The notes under the pieces were generated by a model. It did no database searches, was not told the DNA's origin, and worked only from the letters and a program-made list of their open reading frames with translations. Position numbers and translations under genes: made by a program. Positions 1 through 13,318 of a DNA stretch of 64,000 bases are shown in pieces. Source of the DNA: an uncultured Pseudomonadota bacterium (GTDB taxonomy: Bacteria > Pseudomonadota > Gammaproteobacteria > Burkholderiales > SG8-41). The DNA is taken from assembly GCA_946885605.1 (NCBI GenBank), contig CAMPGR010000003.1:6675-70674 (forward strand), read 5' to 3'. How positions within the stretch are numbered: the first letter of the stretch is position 1; each line of letters starts with the position of its first letter.

Positions 1-17
1 TCCCGACGAGGTAGCCG

Positions 18-377
18 ATGAGCGACAAGCCGATCAACAAGGGACCGCACGACATGGGCGGCGAGCAAGCCGGGCCGATCGACACGACGGACCACGGCAT
101 GAAATTCTGGGAAAGGCAGGCGAACGCGCTGCGCAGCACGCTGAGTGCGAAAAGAATAGTGCGCGTGGACGAACTGCGCCGCGCCGCCGAGGATCTCGGC
201 GACATGTACTACAAGCTCGATTACTTCGAGCGCACGACTTCGGCGCTCCGCACGGTGCTCCTTGAAAAGGGATACATCACGGAGAGCGAGCTTGGAAGGA
301 AGATGGCGGAAGTGCGCGCGCGCTTCGATGTGCCCAAGGCGGTTTCGACGCCGGTGAACAAGAGCGGCCATCGATGA
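18..377 (+). CDS. Nitrile hydratase/thiocyanate hydrolase family, N-terminal-type beta subunit
   Basis: This 119-residue protein matches the N-terminal half of nitrile hydratase beta subunits. It has the HDMGG stretch near residue 12, a FWERQANALRSTL helix, and a YYKLDYFERTTSAL stretch before the GYITESEL linker. The SH3-like half is encoded by the next gene, so beta is split as in thiocyanate hydrolase (order beta, alpha, gamma) and some three-subunit nitrile hydratases. The stop codon overlaps the next start (ATGA), showing translational coupling. Family membership is clear. Nitrile versus thiocyanate as substrate cannot be decided from sequence by eye. Confidence 0.85.
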   Translation: MSDKPINKGPHDMGGEQAGPIDTTDHGMKFWERQANALRSTLSAKRIVRVDELRRAAEDLGDMYYKLDYFERTTSALRTVLLEKGYITESELGRKMAEVRARFDVPKAVSTPVNKSGHR

Positions 378-724
378 TCACCGAGCGCGGCAACGAACGG
401 ACTGCAAGTCCCTCCACGTATACGCCGGCGACCGCGCACCGCTTCAACGTGGGCGATCGCGTGGTCGTGAAGCGCGCGTTTCCGCCGGGACACCGCCGCA
501 CGCCGTACTACATTCGCGGCAAGGAAGGCGTGATCGAACGGATCTGCGGCGCGTTTCCGAATCCGGAGGAGCTCGCCTACGGATTCGATGGCGAGCCGCG
601 CAAGGTGCTGTATCGCGTGCGTTTCCCGCAGAAGCACGTCTGGAACGCGTATGACGGCCCCGCGCACGACATCATCGAAATGGAAATCTACGAACACTGG
701 CTCGAGCCGGCACCAGCAAGGTGA
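374..724 (+). CDS. Nitrile hydratase/thiocyanate hydrolase family, SH3-like subunit
   Basis: This 116-residue protein corresponds to the C-terminal SH3-like barrel of nitrile hydratase beta. It contains FNVGDRVVVKRAFPPGHRR (about residues 24-42), then PYYIRGKEGVIERICGAFPNPE and a VRFPQKHVW stretch. In the family these arginine-rich loops contact the metal-site claw of the alpha subunit. It overlaps its neighbours at both ends (ATGA upstream, GTGA downstream), so the three subunits are probably made stoichiometrically from one mRNA. Confidence 0.85.
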   Translation: MITERGNERTASPSTYTPATAHRFNVGDRVVVKRAFPPGHRRTPYYIRGKEGVIERICGAFPNPEELAYGFDGEPRKVLYRVRFPQKHVWNAYDGPAHDIIEMEIYEHWLEPAPAR

Positions 725-1392
725 ATCACATGAGCGCGAATACCCCGTTTGATCATTATGCCCACCGCGAGCATGCCCACGATCATGCGCACGAGCAGCT
801 TGCGCCCGATCACGACGATGAAGGGCCGCCCTCCGACTACGAGATCATGAGCCGCGCCATGCAGGAGCTGCTCGAGGAAAAAGGCGTCATCAACGCGGAC
901 GAAATTCGCCGCCGCATGGAGACGTTCGAACAGGACTTTCCCTATCGCGGCTCGCAGGTCATCGCGCGCGCGTGGGTCGATCCCGAGTTCAGGAAGCGGC
1001 TCCTCGAGGACGGCAAGGCGGCGTGCGCGGAAATGGGCGTCGATCTCGAGGCCGACCGCCTCATTGCCGTGGAGAATACGCCGGAGGTGCACAACGTCAT
1101 CGTGTGCACGCTGTGCTCCTGCTACCCGCGCGCGCTCCTCGGCATGCCGCCCACGTGGTACAAGAGCAGCAACTACCGTTCGCGGGTGGTGTACGAGCCG
1201 CGTGCCGTGCTGAAGGAGTTCGGTACGGTGCTGCCGGAGCACGTCACCGTGCGTGTGCACGATTCGAACGCCGACATGCGCTACGTCGTGATACCCATGC
1301 GCCCCGCCGGCACCGAAGGCTGGACCGAGGATGAGCTCGCAAGGATCGCGACGCGCGACACGCTGGTTGGCGTGACCGTTCCCCGAGGGTGA
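721..1392 (+). CDS. Cobalt-type nitrile hydratase alpha / thiocyanate hydrolase gamma subunit
   Basis: This is the 223-residue catalytic subunit. The metal claw motif VCTLCSC is present with ligand cysteines at about residues 129, 132 and 134. Thr between the first two cysteines is typical of the cobalt class (Ser in the iron class). The N-terminus is His/Asp-rich (EHAHDHAHEQ), as in both nitrile hydratase alpha and thiocyanate hydrolase gamma. CYPR and the NYRSR stretch recall thiocyanate hydrolase, while EPRAVLKEFG recalls nitrile hydratase, so the substrate is undecided. The GTG start at 721 overlaps the previous stop; an ATG at 730 is the alternative. No activator/chaperone gene follows. 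Confidence 0.88.
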   Translation: MNHMSANTPFDHYAHREHAHDHAHEQLAPDHDDEGPPSDYEIMSRAMQELLEEKGVINADEIRRRMETFEQDFPYRGSQVIARAWVDPEFRKRLLEDGKAACAEMGVDLEADRLIAVENTPEVHNVIVCTLCSCYPRALLGMPPTWYKSSNYRSRVVYEPRAVLKEFGTVLPEHVTVRVHDSNADMRYVVIPMRPAGTEGWTEDELARIATRDTLVGVTVPRG

Positions 1393-1428
1393 GCCGCGCA
1401 AACGGCTGAAGTTGCGCCGGGGAGGGCG

Positions 1429-2157
1429 ATGACGCGGTCTTGCGTGGTACTGCTGTTGCTCCTTGCCGCCGGCTGCGCGCCGCTGCCGCCCCGCACGAGC
1501 CTTTCCGTCGAGCAGCGTCCCTCGCCCAGCTACAACGAGCGGCGCCCGAACTACGTCATCCTGCACCATTCGAGCAACGACACAGCGGAGCGCGCGCTCG
1601 CGACGCTCACCGATCGATCGCGCGAGGTGAGCGCGCATTACCTCGTCGGCCGCGACGGGAAGATCTATTACCTGGTCGACGAGCTCGCTCGTGCGTGGCA
1701 CGCCGGCAGCTCGTACTGGGCCGGCAACACCGACATGAACTCGGCCTCCATCGGCATTGAGCTCGACAACAACGGCGACGAGCCGTATCCGGACGCGCAG
1801 ATCAACGCACTTCTCGCGCTGCTCGCGGACTTGAAGCTGCGCTATCGCGTTCCCGCGGCGAATGTCTTGGGACATGGCGACGTCGCGCCGCGCCGCAAGG
1901 TGGATCCGAGCCGCTGGTTCCCGTGGAAAGTGCTTGCGGAGCATGGCTTCAGCGTCTGGTGCGATCCGCCGTATGAGCCGGCGCCGCCGGAAATCGAGAC
2001 GACGCTGCTGCTCTCGGCGTTCGGCTATGACGTCTCCGATTCTGCCGCGGCGAGCGCTGCGTTTCAGCGCCGCTTCATGCCGCATCGTGCCGAGGGCGAG
2101 CTCGGCGAGGAAGGACGCGCGCTCCTTTATTGTCTCGTGCAGAAGGAAAGACCCTAG
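1429..2157 (+). CDS. amiD: Lipoprotein N-acetylmuramoyl-L-alanine amidase (AmpD/AmiD type)
   Basis: This 242-residue protein has a lipoprotein signal (LLLLLAAGC, lipid Cys16) followed by an Amidase_2 domain. Putative zinc-ligand segments are YVILHHSS (about 40-47), AWHAGSSYW (about 88-96) and the C-terminal GHGDVAPRRKVDP (about 147-159), with NSASIGIEL in between. The last 60 residues resemble a peptidoglycan-binding domain (LLSAFGYDV, FQRRFMP). By family knowledge it cleaves the MurNAc-L-Ala bond of peptidoglycan fragments, probably from an outer-membrane anchor facing the periplasm. It is transcribed alone between the hydratase operon and recC. Confidence 0.88.
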   Translation: MTRSCVVLLLLLAAGCAPLPPRTSLSVEQRPSPSYNERRPNYVILHHSSNDTAERALATLTDRSREVSAHYLVGRDGKIYYLVDELARAWHAGSSYWAGNTDMNSASIGIELDNNGDEPYPDAQINALLALLADLKLRYRVPAANVLGHGDVAPRRKVDPSRWFPWKVLAEHGFSVWCDPPYEPAPPEIETTLLLSAFGYDVSDSAAASAAFQRRFMPHRAEGELGEEGRALLYCLVQKERP

Positions 2158-2251
2158 CAGGCCCACGTGCTGAGCCCGCGTGGCGGCTACAATCCGAAGC
2201 AGGGATGGGTGAGGGACGGATCCGAATGTCGCGGGCGAGCAGGGCCATGCT

Positions 2252-5200
2252 GTGCTGAATGTACACCAGAGCAATCGGCTCGAGGTGCTCGCCGGGCAAC
2301 TGGCGGCGGTGACGCAGATCCCGCTCGCGGCGGCCTTGTCGCCCGAGATCGTCGTCGTGCAGAGCCAGGGCGTGGCGCGCTGGCTCGCCTTGCAGCTGGC
2401 GCGGCTGAACGGGGTATGCGCCAACGTGCGTTTCACGTTCCCCGCCGGCTTCGCGTGGACGCTGTATCGGGCGCTCGGCGACCTGCCTCAAACGTCGCCT
2501 TTCGAGCCGGAAGCGATGGCATGGCGCATCATGCAGCTACTGCCGGCGATGGAAGGCCGCGCCGAGTTCGCGCCCGTTGACAGTTACATACGGGGCGAAG
2601 TCTTCAGGCGCTACGAGCTTGCGCGGCGGCTTGCACAAAGCTACGACGAGTACCTCATCTACCGGCCCGACTGGATCGCGCAGTGGGAGGCGGGTGATGC
2701 GCCGCACTGGCAGGCGGCGTTGTGGAGGGGCCTGGTCGAACACGCCGACGCGCCGCATCGCGCGCGGCTCCATCGAACGTTACTTTCCCGCATCGATCGT
2801 GCGGTAATCGCGCGTGCCGGAGTGACCGAGCGGATCTCGGTCTTCGGCGCGCCTGCGCTGCCGCCGATGCTGCTCGAGCTCTTCGCCGCGCTCGCTGCGC
2901 ACATCGAGGTTCACCTCTTCGTCATGAATCCGTGCCGGGAATATTGGGGCGATATCGCATCGGGAAGCGAAATCGCGCGCAAGCAGGCGGCGGGACGTCC
3001 CGAGGCGGCGTATCTCGAAAGCGGCAACAGCCTGCTCGCTTCGCTTGGCAAGCAGGCCCGCGACTTCATCGACCTTCTGCAGAGCTACCCGGCGCTCGAG
3101 CACGAGCACTACGTGGAGCCGGGCGCCGGACAACTGCTCGCGGCCTTGCAATCCGACGTGTTGAATCTCAAGGAGCGCCGGTCGTCCGGTGGCGGCGTCG
3201 AAATCGCTGCCGACGACCGCTCGGTGCAAGTGCACGTCTGCCACAGCGCGATGCGCGAGGTGGAAGTGCTCCACGATCAGCTGCTCGCGCTCTTCGAGCG
3301 GCACAGCGGGTTGCAGCCCTCCGATATCGTCGTGATGACGCCGGACATCGAAACGTACGCGCCGTATGTGGAAGCGGTGTTCGGTAGCGCGGAGCCGCAC
3401 ATCCCGTTCAATATTTCGGATCGCAGCGCGGAGCGCGAGAGCGCCCTTGCCGCGACGTTGCTCTCGCTGCTCGACCTTCCAGGCAGCCGCTACGAAGCGA
3501 GTGAGGTGCTGGAAATCCTCGACGAGCCCGCGGTCCAGCGGCGTTTCTCGCTGACGGCCGAAGACCTGGACACGGTGCACCGCTGGGTGCGCGCGAGCGG
3601 CATCCGTTGGGCGATCGACGCCGGGCACCGAGCGCGCTTCGGGGTGCCGGCCACGGTCGAGCATACCTGGCGCTTCGGGCTCGATCGCCTGCTCCTCGGC
3701 TACGCGCTTCCGGGCGGAAACGAGCGCCTCTTTGCCGACATCCTGCCGTACGACGAAGTGGAAGGCAGTCTGGGCGAGATACTGGGCCGCTTTGCGAGTT
3801 TTGCGGAGGCTGCGATCGCCCTGGACGACATGCCCGCTTCACGCACGGTGGCACAGTGGGCGCAAGCGCTCCGTGCGGTCCTCGCGCAGTTTTTCGATGC
3901 GGACGAAAGCCGCGAGGAAGAGATGGAGGGCCTGCGCGGCGCGATTGGCGCGCTCGAATCGGAAGCGGCCGCCGGGGGCTTCGACGGCACGATCACGCTC
4001 GACGTGGTGAAGACTGCGCTCCGCAGCCGGCTGGAAATCCCGGGTCGTGCCTTTCTTTCGGGCGGCATCACGTTCTGCGCGATGGTGCCGATGCGCAGCC
4101 TCCCCTTCGAGGTCGTGTGCCTGGTGGGCATGAACGACACCGCCTTCCCGCGCATGCGACGGCCGTACGGCTTCGACCTGATGGCAAACGATTTTCGCAA
4201 GGGCGACCGCTCGCGGCGCGACGACGACCGCTATCTCTTCCTCGAATCGCTGCTCTCGGCGCGGCGCTGTTTCTATGTGAGCTATACCGGGCAGCATATC
4301 CGCGACAACAGCGTGATGCCGCCTTCGGTGCTGGTGAGCGAGCTGCTCGACTGCCTCGCGCAAAATCATTCCGGACCACACGGCAGCGACATCCGCCGGC
4401 ACGTCGTCACTCATCATCCGCTGCAACCGTTCAGCCCGCGCTATTTCGCGGGCTATCCGCGCCTCTTCAGCTACTCCCGCATGCTGTGCCAGGCTGCAAG
4501 GCTTGCGGGAAGGGGAGGCGCAGCAAGTGAACCATTCGTCGCACAGCCGTTGCCCGAACCGGAGCCGGAGTGGCGCACGGTCGAGCTGAAATCGCTCATC
4601 CGGTTCCTGCGCAATCCGGCGCGCTACTTCTTACGCGAGCGGCTCGGCATCCGACTCGAGGAAGCGGACGAGGAAGTAGACGGACGCGAGCCCCTCGGCC
4701 TGGACGCCCTGGACGCGTACGCGCTCAAGCAGCGGCTTCTTGCCGTGCGCATGCGCGGCGAGCCCGTGGCGAGCGCGTTACGCGCCGCGCACGCGAGTGG
4801 CCTGCTGCCCCATGCGCAAGTCGGTGCCGTCGCATTCGAGGGCACTGCTCACGAGGTGGAGGCGTTTGCGCAACGATTTCTCCATGCGCTGCCTGAGAAG
4901 ACGCTCGACCCCATTCCGCTTGATCTGGAACTCGCCGGCGGGATGGAGCTGCGCGGCGTGCTCAGCGGAGTGAGCGCAGCGGGACTGCTCGGGCACCGGT
5001 TGGCGGAGTGCAAGCCCAAGGATCTGCTCGACGCGTGGATAGGACATCTGGTGCTCAACGTGTTGAAGCCGACGGGGGTCAAGCCGGTCACGCTATGGTT
5101 CTTGCAGGACAAGGCCCTGCAATTCCGTCCGGTGGCGGAGGCACGCGTGCTGCTCGAGGCGCTTCTCGATCTGTACTGGCTGGGGCTGCAACGCCCGCTG

Positions 5201-5418
5201 CATTTTTTCCCCGCGAGTGCCTGCACGTACATGAAGAAGGAGCGCTCCATCGATGCCGCCCGCGGTGCATGGCGCTCGAATCATCACCGCGGAGAAGATG
5301 TCGATCCGTATTACCGTCTTGCCTTTCGCGGTTGCGATCCGCTCGACGCGGAATTCGAGCAGCTTGCCGCCACCGTATTCGGGCCATTGCTTGCGGCCAT
5401 GGAAGAGGAGCGCGCGGC

Positions 5419-5422
<4 letters not shown>
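2252..5422 (+). CDS. recC: Exodeoxyribonuclease V gamma subunit RecC
   Basis: This 1056-residue protein (E. coli RecC is about 1120) starts at GTG with LNVHQSNRLEVLA, matching the RecC N-terminus, and continues with PEIVVVQSQGVARWL and FTFPAGFAWTLY. Later segments such as FCAMVPMRSLPFEVVCLVGMND and RRDDDRYLFLESLLSAR are typical of the inactive-helicase core. RecC splits the DNA duplex and scans for Chi in the RecBCD complex. Its stop overlaps the recB GTG start (GTGA), and recD follows, giving a recC-recB-recD operon. Confidence 0.95.
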
Positions 5423-8985
<3,563 letters not shown>

Positions 8986-8988
8986 TGA

Positions 8989-10797
8989 ATGAATGCGACC
9001 CTGATGCCATACAACGACGACGCACAAGCGAGTGAAATCGACCGGCACTTCGGGCGTTTCATCGCGCGGCTTGCCGGACAGGGCGACGCTGTATTGCTCG
9101 CGGCGGCGACGCTTGCGAGCCGCGCGACCGGCAACGGCGACGTCTGTGTGCAGCTCGCCGACTATGCGGGCAAGCCGGTCGCGGACATCGGCTGCGCGGC
9201 ACCGCCGGTCGAGGAGTGGATCGCGAAACTGCGCGCGTCTTCGGTTGTCGGCGCACCGGGTGACTTCCGACCGCTCGTGCTCGATCACGCCGGGAGGCTC
9301 TATCTCTACCGCTACTGGCAATACGAGACGCAGCTCGCGGAGGACTTGCTGGCCCGCGCATCGGATGCTGGAGAAGTCGATCTCGCGTCGTTGAAGACCG
9401 GACTCGAGCGCCTCTTCCCGGACCCGCGCGATCTCGAGCAGAAGCGCGCCGCGGCGATGGCGGTACTGCGCCGCTTCTGCGTGATCTCCGGCGGACCCGG
9501 CACCGGCAAGACGTTCACGGTGGTGAAAATCCTTGCCTTGCTCGCCGAGCAGGCGCGCCGCAAGCTCGCGGTTGCGCTCGCTGCGCCAACCGGCAAGGCG
9601 GCGGCGCGCGTGCAGGAGGCGGTGCGCCATGCGCTCGAGCGCTTTGCGCCCGACGATCCGGTGCGAGCCTGCGTGCCGCCCGAAGCGCACACCCTGCACC
9701 GGCTGCTCGGCGCGCGTCCCGATTCCGTCTATTACCGGCACGACCGCACCAATCCCCTCGCGCTCGACGTGCTCGTCGTCGATGAAGCGTCGATGGCGGA
9801 TCTTGCGCTGATGGCGAAGCTCGTCGCTGCGCTGCCGCCGCATGCGCGGCTCATCCTGCTAGGCGACAAGGACCAGCTCGCTTCCGTGGAGGCGGGCGCG
9901 GTGCTGGGCGACATCTGTGCGGAGAGCGGCGTCTCGCCGGCGTTTGCCGCACGCCTTGCATCGCTCGCGGGCGAATCAACCGCAGAAGCGAAAAGGGGCG
10001 CGACGCCGCGTTCGCCGCTTGGTGACTCCATCGCGCTTCTCAATCGCAGTTATCGCTTTGGCGCGCACACCGGCATCGGGCAGCTCGCCGCCGTCGTGAA
10101 CCGCGGCGACGGCGCCGGGGCGGTGAAGCTTCTCGAGAACGGTTCTCACGCCGACCTCGTCTGGCGGCCGATCGAGGCGCGCGCGCTCGAAGCGGCGCTC
10201 GCTGCCGGTGTTGTGGACCGGTTGACCCGCTATTTCGAGAGTGTGCGCAACGGCTCGCCGCAAGCCGCGTTCGAGCGCTTCAATGCCTTCCGCGTGCTTT
10301 GCGCGCATCGGGGCGGCGCCATGGGCGTCGTGGCGGTGAATCGGATCATTGAAGCGGCCCTCGAGGAGAAGGGCCTGATCGACGTGCGACGCGAGTGGTA
10401 TGCCGGCCGGCCGGTGATGGTGACGCGCAACGATTACAACGTGCAGCTTTTCAATGGCGACGTCGGGATTACGCTGCCGGACGGGGATGGGCAACTGAAG
10501 GTCTGCTTCCCCGGGGAGAACGGTGTCACGCGGAAGATTGCGCCCGTCCGGCTGCCGGAGCACGAAACGGTCTACGCGATGACGATCCACAAGGCGCAGG
10601 GCTCGGAGTTCGGCCACGTGGTGATGATCCTTCCCGACGAAGTGTCGCGCGTCATGAGCCGGGAGCTCGTCTATACCGGCATTACCCGGGCACGGGAGAG
10701 CGTCGAGATCTGGGGTGGAGAGAAAACACTCGTCCATGCCGTCGAGCGCCGCGTAACGCGCGCCTCCGCGCTGCGCGAGCGGCTCTGGCATCCCTGA
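8989..10797 (+). CDS. recD: Exodeoxyribonuclease V alpha subunit RecD
   Basis: This 602-residue SF1B helicase (E. coli RecD 608) has Walker A ISGGPGTGKT (about residues 165-174), Walker B region VLVVDEASMADL, and LILLGDKDQLASVEAGAVLGD. The C-terminal UvrD-like part has ETVYAMTIHKAQGSEF and LVYTGITRARESVEIW. It is the 5'-3' motor of RecBCD. The ATG lies 3 nt after the recB stop (TAG TGA ATG), so it is the last gene of the operon. Confidence 0.95.
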   Translation: MNATLMPYNDDAQASEIDRHFGRFIARLAGQGDAVLLAAATLASRATGNGDVCVQLADYAGKPVADIGCAAPPVEEWIAKLRASSVVGAPGDFRPLVLDHAGRLYLYRYWQYETQLAEDLLARASDAGEVDLASLKTGLERLFPDPRDLEQKRAAAMAVLRRFCVISGGPGTGKTFTVVKILALLAEQARRKLAVALAAPTGKAAARVQEAVRHALERFAPDDPVRACVPPEAHTLHRLLGARPDSVYYRHDRTNPLALDVLVVDEASMADLALMAKLVAALPPHARLILLGDKDQLASVEAGAVLGDICAESGVSPAFAARLASLAGESTAEAKRGATPRSPLGDSIALLNRSYRFGAHTGIGQLAAVVNRGDGAGAVKLLENGSHADLVWRPIEARALEAALAAGVVDRLTRYFESVRNGSPQAAFERFNAFRVLCAHRGGAMGVVAVNRIIEAALEEKGLIDVRREWYAGRPVMVTRNDYNVQLFNGDVGITLPDGDGQLKVCFPGENGVTRKIAPVRLPEHETVYAMTIHKAQGSEFGHVVMILPDEVSRVMSRELVYTGITRARESVEIWGGEKTLVHAVERRVTRASALRERLWHP

Positions 10798-10943
10798 TGA
10801 CTGACAGCTCGTCCCATTCGCCGCGGTGCCCGAACGCGAGTCGAATTGGGCGGCGTCTAGCATCGGCACCGCTTTACCGCTCGCTGCCGCGCACGGCAGC
10901 GCTGTGCGAAAATGCCGGTCGCGACATGCCCCATGGATACGCC

Positions 10944-13313
10944 ATGACTTCCACGCACGCTCTCGCCACGATCATTGCTTCGCAGCACGCGCACACGGTG
11001 CGGCGCGAGGACCTGCGCCTCATCACGGGTCAGGGCCGGTACACCGCGGATTGGAATCTGCCGGGCCAGTTGCACGCCGCGTTCCTGCGTGCCGACCGCG
11101 CGCACGCCGAAATTGTGCGCATCGATGCGACACGTGCATTGGAGGCGCCCGGCGTGATCGCGATCTTTACCGGGGAGGATGCGCGGCAGGAGGGCTTCCA
11201 GTCCCTGCCCAACATCGTGAGCTATCCGGGCAAGGGCGGTCAGCAGCTCAGAAAACCGCACCATCTTGTGCTTGCACTGGGAAAAGTACGCTACGTCGGC
11301 GAGCCGGTCGCCATGATCGTCGCGCGCACCGCCGCCATCGCTGAAGATGCGCTTGAGCTGATCGATGTCGAGTATCGCGATCTGCCGCCCGTGGTCGGGT
11401 TCGAAAACGCGGTGCACGAGGGCGCGCCCTGGCTGCACGACGATGTTCCGGGTAACCTCGCGTTCGAATACGAGTCGGGCGATGCGGACGCGGTGGCCGC
11501 GCAGTTCGCCCGCGCGAAGTACGTGAGCCGGCTCACTGTCGAGAGCCAGCGCCTCGTGGGGAACGCTCTCGAACCGCGTGCGTGTCTCGCCGCCTTCGAT
11601 GCGGCGAGCGGCCGCTATACCGTCCACGTGCCGTTGCAGGGCGTCGGAACGATGCGCGGACAGCTGGTGCAGGTCACCGGCCTCGACAAGGAGAAGATCG
11701 TCCTCGTCGCGCAGGACGTGGGCGGCAGTTTCGGCGTGCGCGGAGCGGCCTATCCCGAATACTTTGCGGCCATGATGGCGGCAAAAAGGCTGGCGCGTCC
11801 CGTGAAGTGGGTTGCAAGCCGCAGCGAGACCTTCGTGAGCGATTTCCACGGGCGCGCGCTTTCGCTCACCGGTGAACTTGCGATCGACGCGGACGGCCGC
11901 TTTCTCGCGATCCGGTTCGACGATCGGGCCGATCTCGGCGCATACGGCGGGACGTTCGGATCGTTCATCGCGACGCGTAACCTGACGATCACGGCAGGCG
12001 GGGTCTATCGCATTCCGGCGGTGTACGCGCGCACCCGGCTCGCCTACACCAATACTGTTCCCGTTTCAGCCTACCGGGGCGCGGGCCGGCCGGACATCGC
12101 ATACGCCATCGAGCGGCTCGTGGACCATGCCGCGCACGAGCATAGCTTCGACCCGGTCGAGCTCAAGCGCAGAAACCTGATTCCGCGTGAGGCGATGCCG
12201 TACCAGACGCCGAACGCGGGAACGTACGACTCCGGCGATTTCGCCGCCGTGATGGACGATGCCCTGCAGCGCGCCGACTGGAAGGGATTCCCTGCGCGGC
12301 GCGAAGCGGCGGCGCGTGCCGGGAAAATGCGCGGGATCGGCATTGCAACGTACCTCGAAGCGGGCGGCGGCGGCGCCGCGCCGAAGGATCAGGCTGCAGC
12401 GGAATTCGACGTCGAAGGCAATATGACGCTCTATGCGGTGACACACTCCTCGGGCCAGGGGCACGAGACGATCTACCCGCAGATCGTCGCGGCGACGCTG
12501 GGCATCGACGTGTCGCACGTGCGGTTTCATCCAAGCCCGCCGGTGGCGGACCTCATAGGAAACGGAACCGGCGGGTCACGCGGAGTGCTGGGCACCGGCA
12601 GCGCCTTTCGCGTGCTGGGCGAGAAGCTCGTCGAAGTCGCCCGTCCGCACGCGGCCGTTGCACTCGGTGTGTCGGAGAACGAGCTTCGCTACAGCGCAGG
12701 CCGATTCCATGCCGGCGATCGCTCGATTGGTTTCGTCGAGCTTGCGCGCAAGCTCGCCGGCCCGCAGCCGCATCCTCTGGACACGGTGGGCGAAGGCACT
12801 TTCGGGACGACGTACCCCAACGGCTGCCATATCGCCGAGGTGGAGATCGACCCCGAGACCGGCGCCGCCGAGATCGCGCGCTACACCGCGGTGGACGATC
12901 TCGGCACTGTCATCAATCGCACCCTCGTAGAGGGGCAGGTGCACGGCGGCGTCATGCAGGGCGCGGGGCAGGTGTTCGGCGAGCATGCGGTGTACGAGCG
13001 TGCAACGGGGCAACTCCTTTCGGGAAGTTTTGCGGACTACGTGATGCCGCGCGCAGGTTGGCTCAAGCACATCGAGGTTCACGATCACGCGGTGCCGACG
13101 CCGACCAATGCGCTCGGCGCGAAAGGCGTGGGAGAAGCGGGTTGCAGCGGCTCGCTTCCCGCGCTCGTCAATGCGGTCATGGACGCCTTGCGCCCGCTCG
13201 GGATCGACCATCTCGACATGCCGTTCACCTCGGCACGCCTGTGGCACGCCATCCGCGAGGCGCGCGTGCGGCCCGCGTCATTGCAGCGGAAGCTGGAATC
13301 CAGCGATCATTGA
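10944..13313 (+). CDS. CoxL-type xanthine dehydrogenase family molybdopterin-binding subunit
   Basis: This protein of about 789 residues belongs to the molybdenum hydroxylase large-subunit family. The N-terminal domain has REDLRLITGQGRYTADW. The active-site loop reads AYRGAGR (about residues 376-382), the form II type; true CO dehydrogenase has AYxCSFR. The catalytic glutamate motif KGVGEAG is at about 727-733. It therefore probably oxidises an aldehyde or N-heterocycle rather than CO. No FAD (CoxM) or 2Fe-2S (CoxS) subunit gene is adjacent. An in-frame ATG at 10926 is an alternative start; 10944 has a slightly better upstream GGA. Its 3' end runs through a REP-like sequence. Confidence 0.88.
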   Translation: MTSTHALATIIASQHAHTVRREDLRLITGQGRYTADWNLPGQLHAAFLRADRAHAEIVRIDATRALEAPGVIAIFTGEDARQEGFQSLPNIVSYPGKGGQQLRKPHHLVLALGKVRYVGEPVAMIVARTAAIAEDALELIDVEYRDLPPVVGFENAVHEGAPWLHDDVPGNLAFEYESGDADAVAAQFARAKYVSRLTVESQRLVGNALEPRACLAAFDAASGRYTVHVPLQGVGTMRGQLVQVTGLDKEKIVLVAQDVGGSFGVRGAAYPEYFAAMMAAKRLARPVKWVASRSETFVSDFHGRALSLTGELAIDADGRFLAIRFDDRADLGAYGGTFGSFIATRNLTITAGGVYRIPAVYARTRLAYTNTVPVSAYRGAGRPDIAYAIERLVDHAAHEHSFDPVELKRRNLIPREAMPYQTPNAGTYDSGDFAAVMDDALQRADWKGFPARREAAARAGKMRGIGIATYLEAGGGGAAPKDQAAAEFDVEGNMTLYAVTHSSGQGHETIYPQIVAATLGIDVSHVRFHPSPPVADLIGNGTGGSRGVLGTGSAFRVLGEKLVEVARPHAAVALGVSENELRYSAGRFHAGDRSIGFVELARKLAGPQPHPLDTVGEGTFGTTYPNGCHIAEVEIDPETGAAEIARYTAVDDLGTVINRTLVEGQVHGGVMQGAGQVFGEHAVYERATGQLLSGSFADYVMPRAGWLKHIEVHDHAVPTPTNALGAKGVGEAGCSGSLPALVNAVMDALRPLGIDHLDMPFTSARLWHAIREARVRPASLQRKLESSDH
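13275..13303 (+). repeat. REP-like palindromic repeat inside the 3' end of the CoxL-type gene
   Basis: The segment contains an imperfect stem (TTGCAGC, loop GGAA, GCTGGAA) ending in ATCCAG. In another frame it reads VIAAEAGIQ, close to the V-I-P-A-E-A-G-I-Q signature of the widespread betaproteobacterial/neisserial intergenic repeat. It forms the last codons of the upstream gene, so the protein C-terminus appears to derive from the repeat. Assignment to that repeat class is from memory of the motif. Confidence 0.5.
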
Positions 13314-13318
13314 CCGAT

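Noticed and set aside
688..2436. 582-codon open frame on the minus strand
   Set aside because: It is antisense to the hydratase subunit, amidase and recC genes, all of which have clear family motifs. The Arg/His/Ala-rich translation is the usual shadow of GC-rich coding DNA.
5008..5418. N-terminal extension of RecB
   Set aside because: It lies wholly inside recC in another frame. The GTG at 5419 gives the standard RecB start just before Walker A.
10395..10943. N-terminal extension of the CoxL-type protein
   Set aside because: Most of it overlaps recD out of frame. Homology-like sequence begins only after the chosen ATG.
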